Part shown: one piece after another, positions 15,559 through 25,118 of the stretch | Numbering within the stretch: position 1 is the first letter of the stretch | How the letters are laid out: each line of letters begins with the position of its first letter | From: Neobacillus sp. WH10 | Lineage (GTDB): Bacteria > Bacillota > Bacilli > Bacillales > Cytobacillaceae | Reading direction: 5' to 3' | DNA length: 64,000 bases | Assembly: GCF_030123405.1 (NCBI RefSeq) | Contig: NZ_CP126110.1 | Span: 2,790,001-2,854,000 of the forward strand | Notes under the pieces: generated by a model | Databases searched by the model: none | What the model was told of the DNA's origin: nothing | The model's input: the letters and a program-made list of their open reading frames with translations, nothing else | Position numbers and translations under genes: made by a program

Positions 15559-16503
15559 TTATAGTTTTTGACTCAGCTTTTCAAGCATATCCTTCGTCAT
15601 TCTGTCTAAATCATACTCGAATTTAAAGCCCCATTCCTCTTTTGCAGCTGAAGCATCTATCGAATTCGGCCAGCTGTCGGCAATTTTTTGACGGACTGGA
15701 TCCACAGCAAATGAAATCGTAAAGCCAGGAATATACTTTGCAATACTTGCAGCAATTTCTTCGGGTTCAAAGCTCATTGCAGTGACATTAAAGGAATTGC
15801 GATGAATCAATTTTGAGGCATCTGCTTCCATTAAATCAATGATCGCATGTAAGGCATCCGGCATGTACATCATGTCCATGTAAGTGCCCTTATCGATATA
15901 GGATGTATATTTGCCATTTTTAACAGCTTCATAATAGATTTCAACGGCATAATCTGTTGTCCCACCGCCAGGGAGTGCGACGTAGGAGATTAATCCTGGG
16001 AAACGCAATCCACGGGTATCGACACCAAATTTATGGTTGTAATAATCAGCAAGCAGTTCACCTGCAACCTTATTAACACCATACATTGTAGTAGGACGCA
16101 TAATCGTATCCTGTGGGGTAAGATCCTTTGGTGTAGATGGACCAAATGCTCCAATCGAGCTAGGTGTGAAAAATTGGGCATTTAGTTCTCTAGATGTTTC
16201 CAGAGCATTCATTAACCCGCCCATGTTTAAATTCCAAGCAAATACTGGCTTTGCTTCTGCTGTAGCCGATAAGAGTGCGGCCAAATGCATTACTGTATCA
16301 ACCTGGTACTTTTTGGCAGTCTCAACCATTTTGTTTAAATCGGTAACATCTATAGTTTCAAAAGGACCACTTTGGGCTGCCTCACTGTCATTCTTCTTGA
16401 TATCTGTAGCAATAACGTTATCTGCACCATAAATATCTCTTAGCTTTAAAGTTAATTCTGATCCAATTTGTCCTAAAGCACCTGTGATTAAAATTCGCTT
16501 CAT
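15559..16503 (-). CDS. tdh: L-threonine 3-dehydrogenase, epimerase-type (short-chain)
   Basis: 314 residues, extended SDR family. The NAD-binding motif is [12 protein letters not shown] (6-17), the catalytic YGVNKVAGE (YxxxK) lies near 140, and [10 protein letters not shown] and [14 protein letters not shown] are typical of the UDP-glucose-epimerase-like threonine dehydrogenases, a class unrelated to the zinc-dependent E. coli Tdh. It oxidises L-threonine to 2-amino-3-ketobutyrate. kbl lies 88 bp upstream on the same strand and supplies the next step, which is strong support for this substrate. The start ATG has a weak upstream purine stretch (GAGGACGGAG). Confidence 0.88.
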   Translation of the reverse strand: MKRILITGALGQIGSELTLKLRDIYGADNVIATDIKKNDSEAAQSGPFETIDVTDLNKMVETAKKYQVDTVMHLAALLSATAEAKPVFAWNLNMGGLMNALETSRELNAQFFTPSSIGAFGPSTPKDLTPQDTIMRPTTMYGVNKVAGELLADYYNHKFGVDTRGLRFPGLISYVALPGGGTTDYAVEIYYEAVKNGKYTSYIDKGTYMDMMYMPDALHAIIDLMEADASKLIHRNSFNVTAMSFEPEEIAASIAKYIPGFTISFAVDPVRQKIADSWPNSIDASAAKEEWGFKFEYDLDRMTKDMLEKLSQKL

Positions 16504-16591
16504 CGTTGTTTCTCCGTCCTCTTCAGTTAATGCTGAATAAATCTATTTTCCTTATAAATGTCTCACCCATTTACCATGGGTGCCATTCACT

Positions 16592-17788
16592 TTACCCTTT
16601 AATTACGCCAATTTCCTTACCGACTTTTTCATAAATTGCAATGGCTTGATCAAGCATTTCTTTTGTATGGGCAGCTGTTGGCATATTGCGGACACGACCG
16701 GTCCCTTTTGGAACAGTTGGGAACACAATCGATTTCGCATATACCCCTTCTTCATTTAGGCGTTTACTAAATTGCTGCGTAAGTGTTTCATCGCCAATAA
16801 TACATGGAGTAATTGGGGTTTCACTGTTCCCAATATTAAAGCCTAATTCTTTTAAGCCCTTTTTCAAGTAGTTGCCATTTTCCCATAGCTTTTTGTTAAG
16901 CTCGGTGCTTTCCATTAATATTTCAATGGACTTCTTACTTGCCGCCACATCTGCAGGAGTTAATGAAGTCGAGAATAGGAATGGACGGCTTCTAACCTTT
17001 AACCAGTCAATTAGGTTTTTCTTACCAGCGACATAGCCGCCGACCACACCAATTGCCTTTGATAAAGTCCCAATTTGGAAATCAATTTTATCAGAAAGTC
17101 CAAAATGCTTAACTGTCCCTGCACCATCTCCAAGGACGCCAGACCCATGGGCATCGTCAACATAAGTTATGAGGTCGAATTCCTCGGCAATCTTGACGAT
17201 TTCTGGTAATAATGCCACATCGCCATCCATAGAAAATACCCCGTCAGTAATAACCATAATTTTATTATAGAGTCCTGATTCTTTTGCCTCTTTTGCTTTC
17301 GCACGTAAGTCTTCCATATCAGAGTGATTGACACGAATAATTTTAGCTTTTGATAATCGGCAGCCATCAATAATGGAGGCATGGTTTAATTCATCAGATA
17401 AAATAGCGTCATTTTTGTCCATTACGGCAGAAATAGCCGCCATGTTACAGTTAAAACCTGATTGATAAGCGATCGCTGCCTCGGTATGTTTGAATTCAGC
17501 TAATTTTTCTTCTAATTCGACATGAAGCTTAAGTGTCCCGTTGATTGTCCGAACTGCTCCAGCTCCAACACCATATTTCTCAATCGCATCAGTAGCTGCT
17601 TTTTTAAGACGTTCATCTGTAGCTAAACCTAAATAGTTATTAGAAGAAAGATTTACAAGTTCTTTGCCATTAATCGTAATCACAGGTCCATTTGGGCTTT
17701 CTAACGGGTCAATGACATTGTACAAACCTTTTCCTTTTAAATCTTCAAGATTTTCATTTAAAAATTGCTCCAATGTGTTACTGGACAC
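16592..17788 (-). CDS. kbl: Glycine C-acetyltransferase (2-amino-3-ketobutyrate CoA ligase)
   Basis: 398 residues, alpha-oxoamine synthase family, fold-type I PLP enzyme. Motifs are [16 protein letters not shown] (about 47), [13 protein letters not shown] near 205 and the PLP lysine in [18 protein letters not shown] near 243. It cleaves aminoketobutyrate with CoA into glycine and acetyl-CoA, completing threonine breakdown with Tdh. BioF and HemA are related, but the threonine dehydrogenase partner decides for Kbl. The start is GTG at 17788 with AAGGGGGA 8 nt upstream. A perfect 14-bp palindrome about 90 bp upstream may be an operator. Confidence 0.92.
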   Translation of the reverse strand: MSSNTLEQFLNENLEDLKGKGLYNVIDPLESPNGPVITINGKELVNLSSNNYLGLATDERLKKAATDAIEKYGVGAGAVRTINGTLKLHVELEEKLAEFKHTEAAIAYQSGFNCNMAAISAVMDKNDAILSDELNHASIIDGCRLSKAKIIRVNHSDMEDLRAKAKEAKESGLYNKIMVITDGVFSMDGDVALLPEIVKIAEEFDLITYVDDAHGSGVLGDGAGTVKHFGLSDKIDFQIGTLSKAIGVVGGYVAGKKNLIDWLKVRSRPFLFSTSLTPADVAASKKSIEILMESTELNKKLWENGNYLKKGLKELGFNIGNSETPITPCIIGDETLTQQFSKRLNEEGVYAKSIVFPTVPKGTGRVRNMPTAAHTKEMLDQAIAIYEKVGKEIGVIKG

Positions 17789-17876
17789 ATTTCATTCCCC
17801 CTTAGTCTATTAATGATAAAAAAACACGATTGTCCATATGGAGAGGACACGCCAATTCTTATTAAGCTGTGGTATG

Positions 17877-17890
17877 TATAGAATTCTATA
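17877..17890. promoter_or_regulatory. Palindromic operator candidate before kbl
   Basis: TATAGAATTCTATA is a perfect 14-bp palindrome 89-102 bp upstream of the kbl start, next to GTATACT, which could be a -10 box on the minus strand. GntR-type regulators bind such AT-rich dyads. The regulator is unknown. Confidence 0.4.
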
Positions 17891-18094
17891 GTATACTTTA
17901 TCATACTTTTTTGCTTTTGTTCACTACTAGTGGACAAATATTTTTCGATCTTTTTTAGTGTACCCATGTTAATTTTAGGTTATTTCCTTATATTTTCATT
18001 CCTCATAACTCGAAAAAACATTTTAAAAGCATGTATCTTTCCGCTATAATACTCCTTGTACCTTTTTACAATCTAGTTAGAAAGGATGTCAAAA

Positions 18095-18406
18095 TTGTCA
18101 ATTTTATCCTCTGCACTATATGCCATCATTTTAGGTGGTCTGTTTATTTATATCTTTATTTTTTTATATGATTTCTTTTCCGGTGAAAAACACGAAAAAC
18201 AAGTTAAAAAAATACAAAGACATTTTCGGAAAGAAACAATACAGAAAATAGATATGCTAGAACATCAGCCGCGAAAATATACGATGTACAATGTAATAAC
18301 CAACAATGGAACCATAAAGATAAAAGTAAAACCGGGATATAAAGTGATAAAGATCGTGCCGAAGCTGAAAAACAAAAAAAGACAGAAAAAAGGAACCAAA
18401 CAATGA
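18095..18406 (+). CDS. Small membrane-anchored basic protein, unknown function
   Basis: 103 residues from the TTG at 18095. One N-terminal membrane segment (SALYAIILGGLFIYIFIFLY) is followed by a strongly basic cytoplasmic tail with a small beta-like segment (YTMYNVITNNGTIKIKVKPG) and a poly-Lys end (KLKNKKRQKKG). The TTG is chosen because AAAGGA stands 8 nt before it; the ATG at 18086 overlaps that site. No known family is recognised. It is monocistronic with its own terminator. Confidence 0.65.
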   Translation: MSILSSALYAIILGGLFIYIFIFLYDFFSGEKHEKQVKKIQRHFRKETIQKIDMLEHQPRKYTMYNVITNNGTIKIKVKPGYKVIKIVPKLKNKKRQKKGTKQ

Positions 18407-18422
18407 ATTGGTTCCTTTTTTC
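18388..18422 (+). terminator. Terminator, convergent genes
   Basis: AAAAAGGAACCA and TGGTTCCTTTTTT pair around an 9-nt loop that includes the stop codon region of the small membrane protein gene. Confidence 0.88.
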
Positions 18423-18434
18423 TAAAAATTATTT

Positions 18435-19433
18435 TTATTTAACCTGAATGGTACTTAATTTCCCGGCATTACGATTTATGGTTTCGAGTGCTCTTTGGTA
18501 TTCGTCTTCCAAACGGTTAATAATATCAGCGGTTGATTCAATTCGATCAATCGCCCCAACGCCATGGCCAGCGGACCAAATATCCCGCCAGGCCTTTGCA
18601 TTTGTTTCCTTTTGCATATCGTCAAAGTTAACCTTGTCTTTCCTTACCAATTGTTCCGGGTCAAGACCTGCTTTCTTAATACTAGGTTTCAACATATTAG
18701 CGTTTACCCCCGAGAAAGCATCCGTTAAAATGATATCTTCCTGCGTAGCCTCAACTAACATTTCACGATATTCGTCTGTCGCCATACTTTCTGTTGCAAC
18801 AATAAAGCGTGTACCCATATAGGCTAGGTCTGCTCCAGCCGCTTGTGCAGCTAAAATGCCCTTGCCGGTTGAAATTGAACCTGCTAGAACAATAATACCG
18901 TCCCAGAAGCTCCTCACGATATCAACAAAAGCAAAGCTATTAATTTTTCCTGCATGCCCTCCAGCTCCACTAGCTACTAAAATCAGACCGTCGACACCTG
19001 CCTCTGCTGCTTTCATTGCAAATTTTACATCACTCACATCTGAGAATACGAGGCCGCCATATTCATGAACAATGTCAACTACTAGTTTTGGACTACCCAA
19101 AGAAGTAATTACTACCTGTGGCTTATGTTTTTTAATTAAAGCCAATTCATCCTGCAAGCGGCTGTAGGAGCTATGTACCACCATATTCATCGCCCATGGA
19201 GCAATTTTTCGGTGTGGATCATTGGCGCGAGCCTTTTCCAGCTCTTCATTTAATTGACCCATCCAATGGTCAAGAATCTCAATTGGTCTTGCATTTGGAG
19301 CAGGAAATGAACCAATAACACCATTCAAACAACAATTTTTAACAAGCTCGGTGCCTGACACCAGAAACATAGGTGCAGATATGACCGGTAACCTTAATTG
19401 ACTCCACCAGTTTTCAGGAATAGATTTTTTCAT
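18435..19433 (-). CDS. Nitronate monooxygenase family protein (NPD/enoyl reductase-like)
   Basis: 332 residues, FMN-dependent TIM barrel. It opens with LRLPVISAPMFLVSGTELV, and has LILVASGAGGHAG near 155, IIVLAGSISTGKGILAAQAAGADLAYMGTRFIAT-like phosphate-binding loop and a C-terminal helical cap. Family members oxidise alkyl nitronates, detoxifying 3-nitropropionate, or act as enoyl-ACP reductases (FabK). The HAGK in place of the usual H(R) context leaves the exact substrate open. The ATG at 19433 was preferred because GAGAGGTGG lies 5 nt upstream. A second family member sits at 47646-48719. Confidence 0.8.
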   Translation of the reverse strand: MKKSIPENWWSQLRLPVISAPMFLVSGTELVKNCCLNGVIGSFPAPNARPIEILDHWMGQLNEELEKARANDPHRKIAPWAMNMVVHSSYSRLQDELALIKKHKPQVVITSLGSPKLVVDIVHEYGGLVFSDVSDVKFAMKAAEAGVDGLILVASGAGGHAGKINSFAFVDIVRSFWDGIIVLAGSISTGKGILAAQAAGADLAYMGTRFIVATESMATDEYREMLVEATQEDIILTDAFSGVNANMLKPSIKKAGLDPEQLVRKDKVNFDDMQKETNAKAWRDIWSAGHGVGAIDRIESTADIINRLEDEYQRALETINRNAGKLSTIQVK

Positions 19434-19609
19434 AACGTCCACCTCTCGATTTTGAATTTTCAGAATAGATTACTTATTCTTATAGTACCTGAAACTGAAT
19501 GAGTATTCAATCATTATTTTAAGACTCTAATGATAAGTTGAAAGCGTTTTAAAAACCGAACAATGATAATTATTATTTTTTTATCGTTCGCTTATTTTGA
19601 AGTAGAGGG

Positions 19610-19637
19610 TTGAAATACACACATACCGTGTTATAAT
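19610..19637 (+). promoter_or_regulatory. Promoter of xpt-pbuX
   Basis: TTGAAA (19610-19615) and TATAAT (19632-19637) are separated by 16 bp, a SigA-type promoter placed about 25 bp before the purine aptamer. Confidence 0.7.
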
Positions 19638-19654
19638 GTGTACATAAATTTATA

Positions 19655-19735
19655 AGGCTTCGCTCATATAATCGCAGGGATTTGGCCTGGAAGTTTCTAC
19701 CGGATTACCGTAAATAATCTGACTATGAGTGGGTA
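19655..19735 (+). promoter_or_regulatory. Guanine-type purine riboswitch aptamer
   Basis: The core TCATATAATCGCAGGGATTTGG, then GGAAGTTTCTACCGG and TTACCGTAAATAATCTGACTATGAG, is the classic three-way purine aptamer. The specificity base in the J3/1 segment (TGACTATG) is C, which pairs guanine or hypoxanthine, not adenine. It controls the downstream xpt-pbuX by premature termination at 19792-19858. Confidence 0.95.
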
Positions 19736-19791
19736 ATGAGAGAAGGACGCAATTATTATTAGTGTGCTTTTTCTTTTTCATTTTTGGACAT

Positions 19792-19858
19792 AAAGCCCAA
19801 AGGTCATTACCTCACTCAATTTTTGATGTGAGCAATGACCTTTGGGCTTTTTTATTTT
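19792..19858 (+). terminator. Riboswitch-controlled terminator
   Basis: AAAGCCCAAAGGTCATT pairs with AATGACCTTTGGGCTTT, a 17-bp stem with an inner CTCAC/GTGAG extension, followed by a T tract. It lies between the aptamer and xpt and is the expected expression platform. Confidence 0.92.
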
Positions 19859-19871
19859 TTACAGGGGGTAA

Positions 19872-20467
<596 letters not shown>

Positions 20468-20468
<1 letters not shown>

Positions 20469-21772
20469 TGAAACAAAATCCATTAAAAACTGCCTCTTTA
20501 GGTATTCAGCATGTTTTAGCGATGTATGCTGGAGCTGTCATCGTACCTTTGATTATTGGCGGGGCACTTGATTTTTCTAGTAAGGAATTAGCTTATTTAG
20601 TATCACTTGATATTCTGACAAGCGGGATCGCGACTCTTTTGCAAGTGTGGCAAAATCGCTATTTTGGTATTGGCCTTCCCATTGTACTTGGCTGTACGTT
20701 TACTGCGGTTGGACCAATTATTGCTATCGGTGGTCAGTATGGCCTTTCTGCGATTTATGGATCCATTCTAATTTCAGGTCTCATTGTCATGCTCATTGCT
20801 AAGTTCTTTGGAAAGCTTATCCGGTTCTTCCCACCTGTAGTTACTGGATCGGTCGTAACGATCATTGGGACTACTCTTATTCCCGTTGCTATGAACAACG
20901 TCGCAGGTGGTCAAGGCAGCCCAGACTTCGGCTCAGTGACCAATATTTCGCTTGCTTTTGGCACTTTATTATTCATCATTATTCTCTATCGTTTCTTTAA
21001 AGGTTTCATTCGAGCTATTTCTATATTACTAGGATTGATTGCCGGAACAATTGCAGCTGTATTTATGGGAAAAGTTGATTTTTCTGCTGTTGGTGATGCA
21101 TCGTGGTTTCATATGGTAGCACCGCTTCATTTTGCAACACCATCCTTTGAACTGGTTCCTATTATTACGATGACCCTTGTGGCTATAGTTAGTCTTGTAG
21201 AATCAACGGGAGTTTATTTTGCACTAAGTGACATCACTGGAAGAAAACTTACTGAAAATGATTTGGTAAAAGGATATCGATCCGAAGGCCTGGCAAGTGT
21301 TATTGGTGCGCTATTTAATTCTTTTCCCTATACGACATATTCGCAAAATGTCGGACTTGTCCAGTTTTCAGGTGTTAAAGGAAAAAATGTTATTTATACA
21401 ATGGCTGGAATTCTGATTTTCCTTGGGTTTGTTCCAAAAATTGCGGCCTTAACAACTGTGATACCTACCTCTGTTCTTGGCGGGGCTATGGTTGCAATGT
21501 TTGGGATGGTAATTGCATCTGGAATTAAAATGCTCAGCAAGGTAGATTTTTCATCTCAAGAAAATCTCTTGATTATCGCCTGTTCTGTTGGTGTCGGATT
21601 AGGCGTAACAACCGTTCCGGATCTATTCGCACAACTGCCGGACAGTATCAAAATTCTAACAAATAGTGGGATTGTAGCCGGAAGTTTAACAGCAATTTTC
21701 CTTAACATAGTCTTCAATGTAGCAAAACCAATCAAGCAGATTCAAACTAGTCAAAACGTAAAAGCGTCTTAA
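20468..21772 (+). CDS. pbuX: Xanthine permease, NCS2 family
   Basis: 434 residues with about 12-14 membrane segments, nucleobase:cation symporter-2 family. It opens with LKTASLGIQHVLAMYAGAVIVPL, followed by the QNRYFGIGLPIVLGCTF-AVGP signature and the QNVGLVQFSGVKGKNV motif near residue 295, all typical of PbuX/UraA proteins. It imports xanthine into the cytoplasm. The start codon overlaps the xpt stop by one base, and synteny with xpt confirms the substrate. Confidence 0.95.
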
Positions 21773-21784
21773 TCTTTTTTCAAA

Positions 21785-21821
21785 AAATCAGCCGGAGCTA
21801 AGCTAAGCACCGGCTGATTAA
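21785..21821 (-). terminator. Terminator overlapping the end of the GerPF-like gene
   Basis: AATCAGCCGG and CCGGCTGATT form a perfect 10-bp stem; TTTTTTG follows on the minus strand. The stop of the small gene lies inside the loop. It also stands after pbuX on the plus strand, where no T tract is present. Confidence 0.75.
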
Positions 21822-22010
21822 ATCTAGTATACTGGATACGCTAGTTTGAGCTGCTCTATTTGTCCTGGTAACTGTCCCTTGATTTCCCGACCCAGCTCCA
21901 GCCGTAGTTATGGTGACCGAAATGGGAGAAATAGTACCGGCTCCTCCAAAGTTAACGATTCCACCGGAAATGGTCCCAATTGTAATGCCATCTTTACTGA
22001 CTGCTGCCAC
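21798..22010 (-). CDS. GerPA/GerPF-like small spore protein, variant
   Basis: 70 residues. Residues 8-45 read GITIGTISGGIVNFGGAGTI then SP and a TTAGAGSGN-T-segment, echoing the GerPF pattern (ISGGVVNFGD-SP-K-S-GSGSGNTG). GerP proteins are small coat-associated proteins needed for germinants to pass through the coat. The C-terminus here is unlike the family (TNRAAQTSVSSILDLISRCLA), so it may be frame-altered or divergent. The start is GTG with GGAGGAGGGG upstream. Four GerPF-type relatives or near relatives occur further right in the window. Confidence 0.55.
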   Translation of the reverse strand: MAAVSKDGITIGTISGGIVNFGGAGTISPISVTITTAGAGSGNQGTVTRTNRAAQTSVSSILDLISRCLA

Positions 22011-22117
22011 TCAATCCCCTCCTCCCCTTTTACCTTTATTATATGTACAAGGAAGAGAGCTTGTCTAAACAGCTTTGAAAAATATGCTTTCATCATAAAG
22101 AAAGCTTTTTACTGCAA

Positions 22118-22690
22118 CTATATCAACTTACAAAAGGCATTCTTTTCTAGTTTACATATCCACTTATAATACCCCAATAATATCAGTAATAGGATTGGAT
22201 TGATGACAGCAGTATGCCAAATCCTCCACCAACCGTAGTGGAAGTATCCCCATGGTTCGGGTAATAAGGTAACGAATTCGTAAAGTAAAATAAAAAGGAC
22301 GAAAAAAATCATATAAAAAATTTGTTTTGCAACGCCTTTTTTATACGGATACCAATTTAAAAAGATCATATTAACTGCAGGAACTAAGAATAAGTGCGGA
22401 ACCAGTCCTGCCAAATCGATTTCTTTATCAAAATACCAATATCCGTGGTATTTGAATTCGACGAACATATCGAAGATAAACTGAAAAGCAATGGTAAATG
22501 TCCAAATATGAACAATTTGATTGCCTGTAAGTATTTTATTTTTCTTAAAAGCAATCAAATTAAATATAAGAATGGCCAGGATTAGTCCGATCATAAGATA
22601 TTTCCTTTTTATCATTACAATACCCAAATGGATAGACAAACTATACATTAATTGAAAAAGGAAAATGGTAAACAGCAGGTGGATATACAT
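22118..22690 (-). CDS. Polytopic membrane protein, CBO0543-like family
   Basis: 190 residues with about five or six membrane segments. Recognisable blocks are HIWTFTIAFQFIFDMFVEFKY, HGYWYFDKEIDLAGL and a Trp/Tyr-rich WGYFHYGWWRIWHTAVI. The overall look agrees with the small CBO0543-type membrane family of Bacillus and Clostridium, whose function is unknown. Start choice is uncertain because the ATG at 22690 lacks a good ribosome binding site; the M at residue 26 (MIKRKYL) is an alternative. Confidence 0.6.
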   Translation of the reverse strand: MYIHLLFTIFLFQLMYSLSIHLGIVMIKRKYLMIGLILAILIFNLIAFKKNKILTGNQIVHIWTFTIAFQFIFDMFVEFKYHGYWYFDKEIDLAGLVPHLFLVPAVNMIFLNWYPYKKGVAKQIFYMIFFVLFILLYEFVTLLPEPWGYFHYGWWRIWHTAVINPILLLILLGYYKWICKLEKNAFCKLI

Positions 22691-22794
22691 CTAAAAAATA
22701 CTGGTGCTGTTTCCAATTAATTTATCATGTTTTTCTCGCCAAAAATATAGTCGAATCTTCCAAAATCTAGTATGATATTATAATGGATTAATTC

Positions 22795-23246
22795 ATGAAC
22801 AAAGCGAGGATTATAAAAAGCGGAGATTTCCTCTTCCCTTCTTATTTTGAACAAGAAGTAAAAGCAGAAGGACTTACACCGATTGATGATGTCTGGAATG
22901 CCTTTCCTTCAATGGACAAGCATCAGGTTCGGGCTGCCCTTGCCCGCTGTGGATTAAAAAATGAACACATTTCCCGTCCAATGAATCAGCTGAGCGGTGG
23001 TGAGCAGGCGAAGGTTCGCCTTTGCAAACTAATGATGAATGAGAGTAACTGGATTTTATTCGATGAGCCGACCAATCACTTGGATATAGATGCAAAAGCA
23101 GAATTAAAACGCGCCTAAAAGAATATAAAGGCACTGTCGTCCTTGTTTGCCACGAACCGGATTTTCATGAAGATTGGGTAACGAAGGTTTGGAATGTCGA
23201 AGAATGGTCACAGAAGACTGTGGAAGATAGCACGATCCCCTGCTAA
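22795..23246 (+). pseudogene. C-terminal remnant of an ABC-F ATPase, frameshifted
   Basis: The frame carries FEQEVKAEGLTPIDDVWNAF, the signature MNQLSGGEQAKVRLCKLMM and Walker B WILFDEPTNHLDIDAKAELKR, then stops. The continuation LKEYKGTVVLVCHEPDFHED to the stop at 23246 lies in the +1 frame after about 23110, so one frameshift breaks the second ABC domain. The first ABC domain is missing altogether. This is a clear leftover of a second ABC-F gene, of a subtype different from the intact one at 5593. Confidence 0.85.
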
Positions 23247-23423
23247 ATTTTAGTGGGGGACTTTTATTATTAAGTACATGGAATGTATCATTAATTCTAT
23301 TTTCCGCTCTATCTTCCCTTACCTATTTAACAAGGTCCATCCCTATGAATTTAATAAACTTTCTATCTACAAGTATGGATTTTGTATAATAATTTTACAG
23401 AGAAAAAACTGGTGGTGGTATTT

Positions 23424-24098
23424 ATGTACAAAGTTATGATTGTTGAAGACGATCCAAAAATTAGTCATATCATTTATGAACATCTTAAGAAGTGGAAATA
23501 TGAACCATTTGAAACGAACGATTTTGAAAATATTGAACGTCAATTTCTAGCATTGAAGCCTGACCTGGTTCTTCTTGATATTAATCTTCCAGTCTATGAC
23601 GGATTTTATTGGTGTAATAAGTTCCGTCAGTTCTCAAAGGTACCAATTATCTTCATCTCTTCTCGAACGGAAAATATGGATATTGTCATGGCAATGAACA
23701 TGGGAGGAGATGATTTTATCCAAAAGCCGTTCTCCCTAGAGGTGCTAATGGCTAAGTGTAATGCCATTTTAAGGAGAACATATACATATCAACAAGAGGA
23801 CAAAGATTATCTTGAACACAAAGACTTAATCCTAAATGTGAGTAAGGGGAACATCACCTATCGTGACTGCGAGATTGATTTAACGAAGAATGAATTTCAG
23901 ATCCTTTTTTTACTAATGAAAAAGAAAGAATCAATTGTTACCCGGGATGAATTGATGCAGGAGCTGTGGGAAAGTGAGAATTTTATCGATGATAATACTT
24001 TAACTGTAAATATTGCCCGCATTAGAAAAAAATTAGCGGACATGGGGCTCAGTGATTTTATCGAAACGAAAAAACGACAAGGATACATCATACCATGA
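23424..24098 (+). CDS. BceR-type response regulator (OmpR family)
   Basis: 224 residues. The receiver domain has VMIVEDDPKISH with acidic pair near 9-10, the phospho-acceptor in LVLLDINLPVYDG near 53, the ISSRT switch and the KPF lysine near 104. A winged-helix domain follows (DLTKNEFQILFLLM, VNIARIRKKL). The start at 23424 is preferred (GGTGGTGG upstream); the earlier in-frame ATG has no site. It overlaps the kinase by 4 bp. Together with the kinase and ABC transporter it forms a peptide-antibiotic detoxification module like BceRS-BceAB, PsdRS or YxdJK in B. subtilis; which one cannot be decided. Confidence 0.9.
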   Translation: MYKVMIVEDDPKISHIIYEHLKKWKYEPFETNDFENIERQFLALKPDLVLLDINLPVYDGFYWCNKFRQFSKVPIIFISSRTENMDIVMAMNMGGDDFIQKPFSLEVLMAKCNAILRRTYTYQQEDKDYLEHKDLILNVSKGNITYRDCEIDLTKNEFQILFLLMKKKESIVTRDELMQELWESENFIDDNTLTVNIARIRKKLADMGLSDFIETKKRQGYIIP

Positions 24099-25087
24099 CC
24101 TTTAAACAGTATCTTTACGACCAAAAATGGCTGCTCTTTACCTTTTATTTTATTCTGTTTTTCATTTCGACTTTAATTAGTGTGGACCCTAAATTGCAGG
24201 TTACCGTGGGCAGTCTCCTTTACATGGCAATCGTATCGACGATAATTTTTAATGTATATTTCCTAGGCTCTTATTTTTATAAAAAAAACCAGCTTGAAAA
24301 ATGGGAGCCATTTGCTTTAGATGGCTTAGGCACTTATCCTGAAGCGAAAACCTTTGAGCAAAAAGTATACGTACAAACGTTGAGCAATGTCAGCGATAAC
24401 TATTTGAAGCAGATTCAGAAAAGGAACGAATCCGCGAAGGAACAGCTTGAATTTATGACCCAGTGGTTTCATGAAATTAAAACACCTATTGCCGTCAGTC
24501 GCTTATTATTAGAAACTGAAGTCGAATCACCAAGTCTGCAGGAGGAAATAAATCGGATTGAGAGTTATGTTGAACAGGCACTCTATTTCTCGCGCCTTCA
24601 TGATTTTAATAAAGATTACGTCATCCAAGAAATTGACCTTGAAAAACTAATCAAGGAAATCGTAATGGCTGAATCCAAGACATTTATTTCTAAAAAGATA
24701 AAAGTCGAAATGCCTAAAATAAACTTAACTGTTTTAAGTGATAAAAAAGCATTAACGTATATCATTCGCCAGCTCCTTCTCAATTCGCTCAAATACACAA
24801 ATGAACATGGGGAGATTTCCCTCACTATTAATCCAAAAACAAAACAGTTAACCTTACGTGATAATGGAATGGGCATCCCTGCTGAGGACCTCCCACGTGT
24901 GTTTGAAAAAGGCTTTACCGGGAAAAACGGGCGCACCCATCAACGATCAACTGGAATGGGTCTTTATCTAGCGAAGAAAACTGTCGAGAAATTGGGACAT
25001 GACATCTCACTTTCCTCTCAAGTAGGGATTTTCACTGAAGCGATTTTGACTTTCTCTGAACGGGAGAATTCTTTTTATCACATGTAA
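24095..25087 (+). CDS. BceS-type intramembrane-sensing histidine kinase
   Basis: 330 residues. Two membrane segments (about 13-31 and 38-58) with almost no extracytoplasmic loop, the hallmark of Bce-like kinases that sense through their ABC transporter. The H box is MTQWFHEIKTPIAVSRL near 125; N and G boxes are NSLKYTNEHGEI and RDNGMGIPAEDLPRVFEKGF, then GMGLYLAKKTVE. It should phosphorylate the preceding regulator in response to flux of a cell-wall-active peptide such as bacitracin. ATG overlaps the regulator stop. Confidence 0.92.
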   Translation: MTFKQYLYDQKWLLFTFYFILFFISTLISVDPKLQVTVGSLLYMAIVSTIIFNVYFLGSYFYKKNQLEKWEPFALDGLGTYPEAKTFEQKVYVQTLSNVSDNYLKQIQKRNESAKEQLEFMTQWFHEIKTPIAVSRLLLETEVESPSLQEEINRIESYVEQALYFSRLHDFNKDYVIQEIDLEKLIKEIVMAESKTFISKKIKVEMPKINLTVLSDKKALTYIIRQLLLNSLKYTNEHGEISLTINPKTKQLTLRDNGMGIPAEDLPRVFEKGFTGKNGRTHQRSTGMGLYLAKKTVEKLGHDISLSSQVGIFTEAILTFSERENSFYHM

Positions 25088-25118
25088 AAAACAAGCTCCA
25101 TTGGGGGCTTGTTTTTAC
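25086..25118. terminator. Bidirectional terminator between kinase and permease genes
   Basis: AAAAACAAGC and GCTTGTTTTT pair with a short loop; T tracts are on both sides. It separates the convergent two-component and transporter transcripts. Confidence 0.88.
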
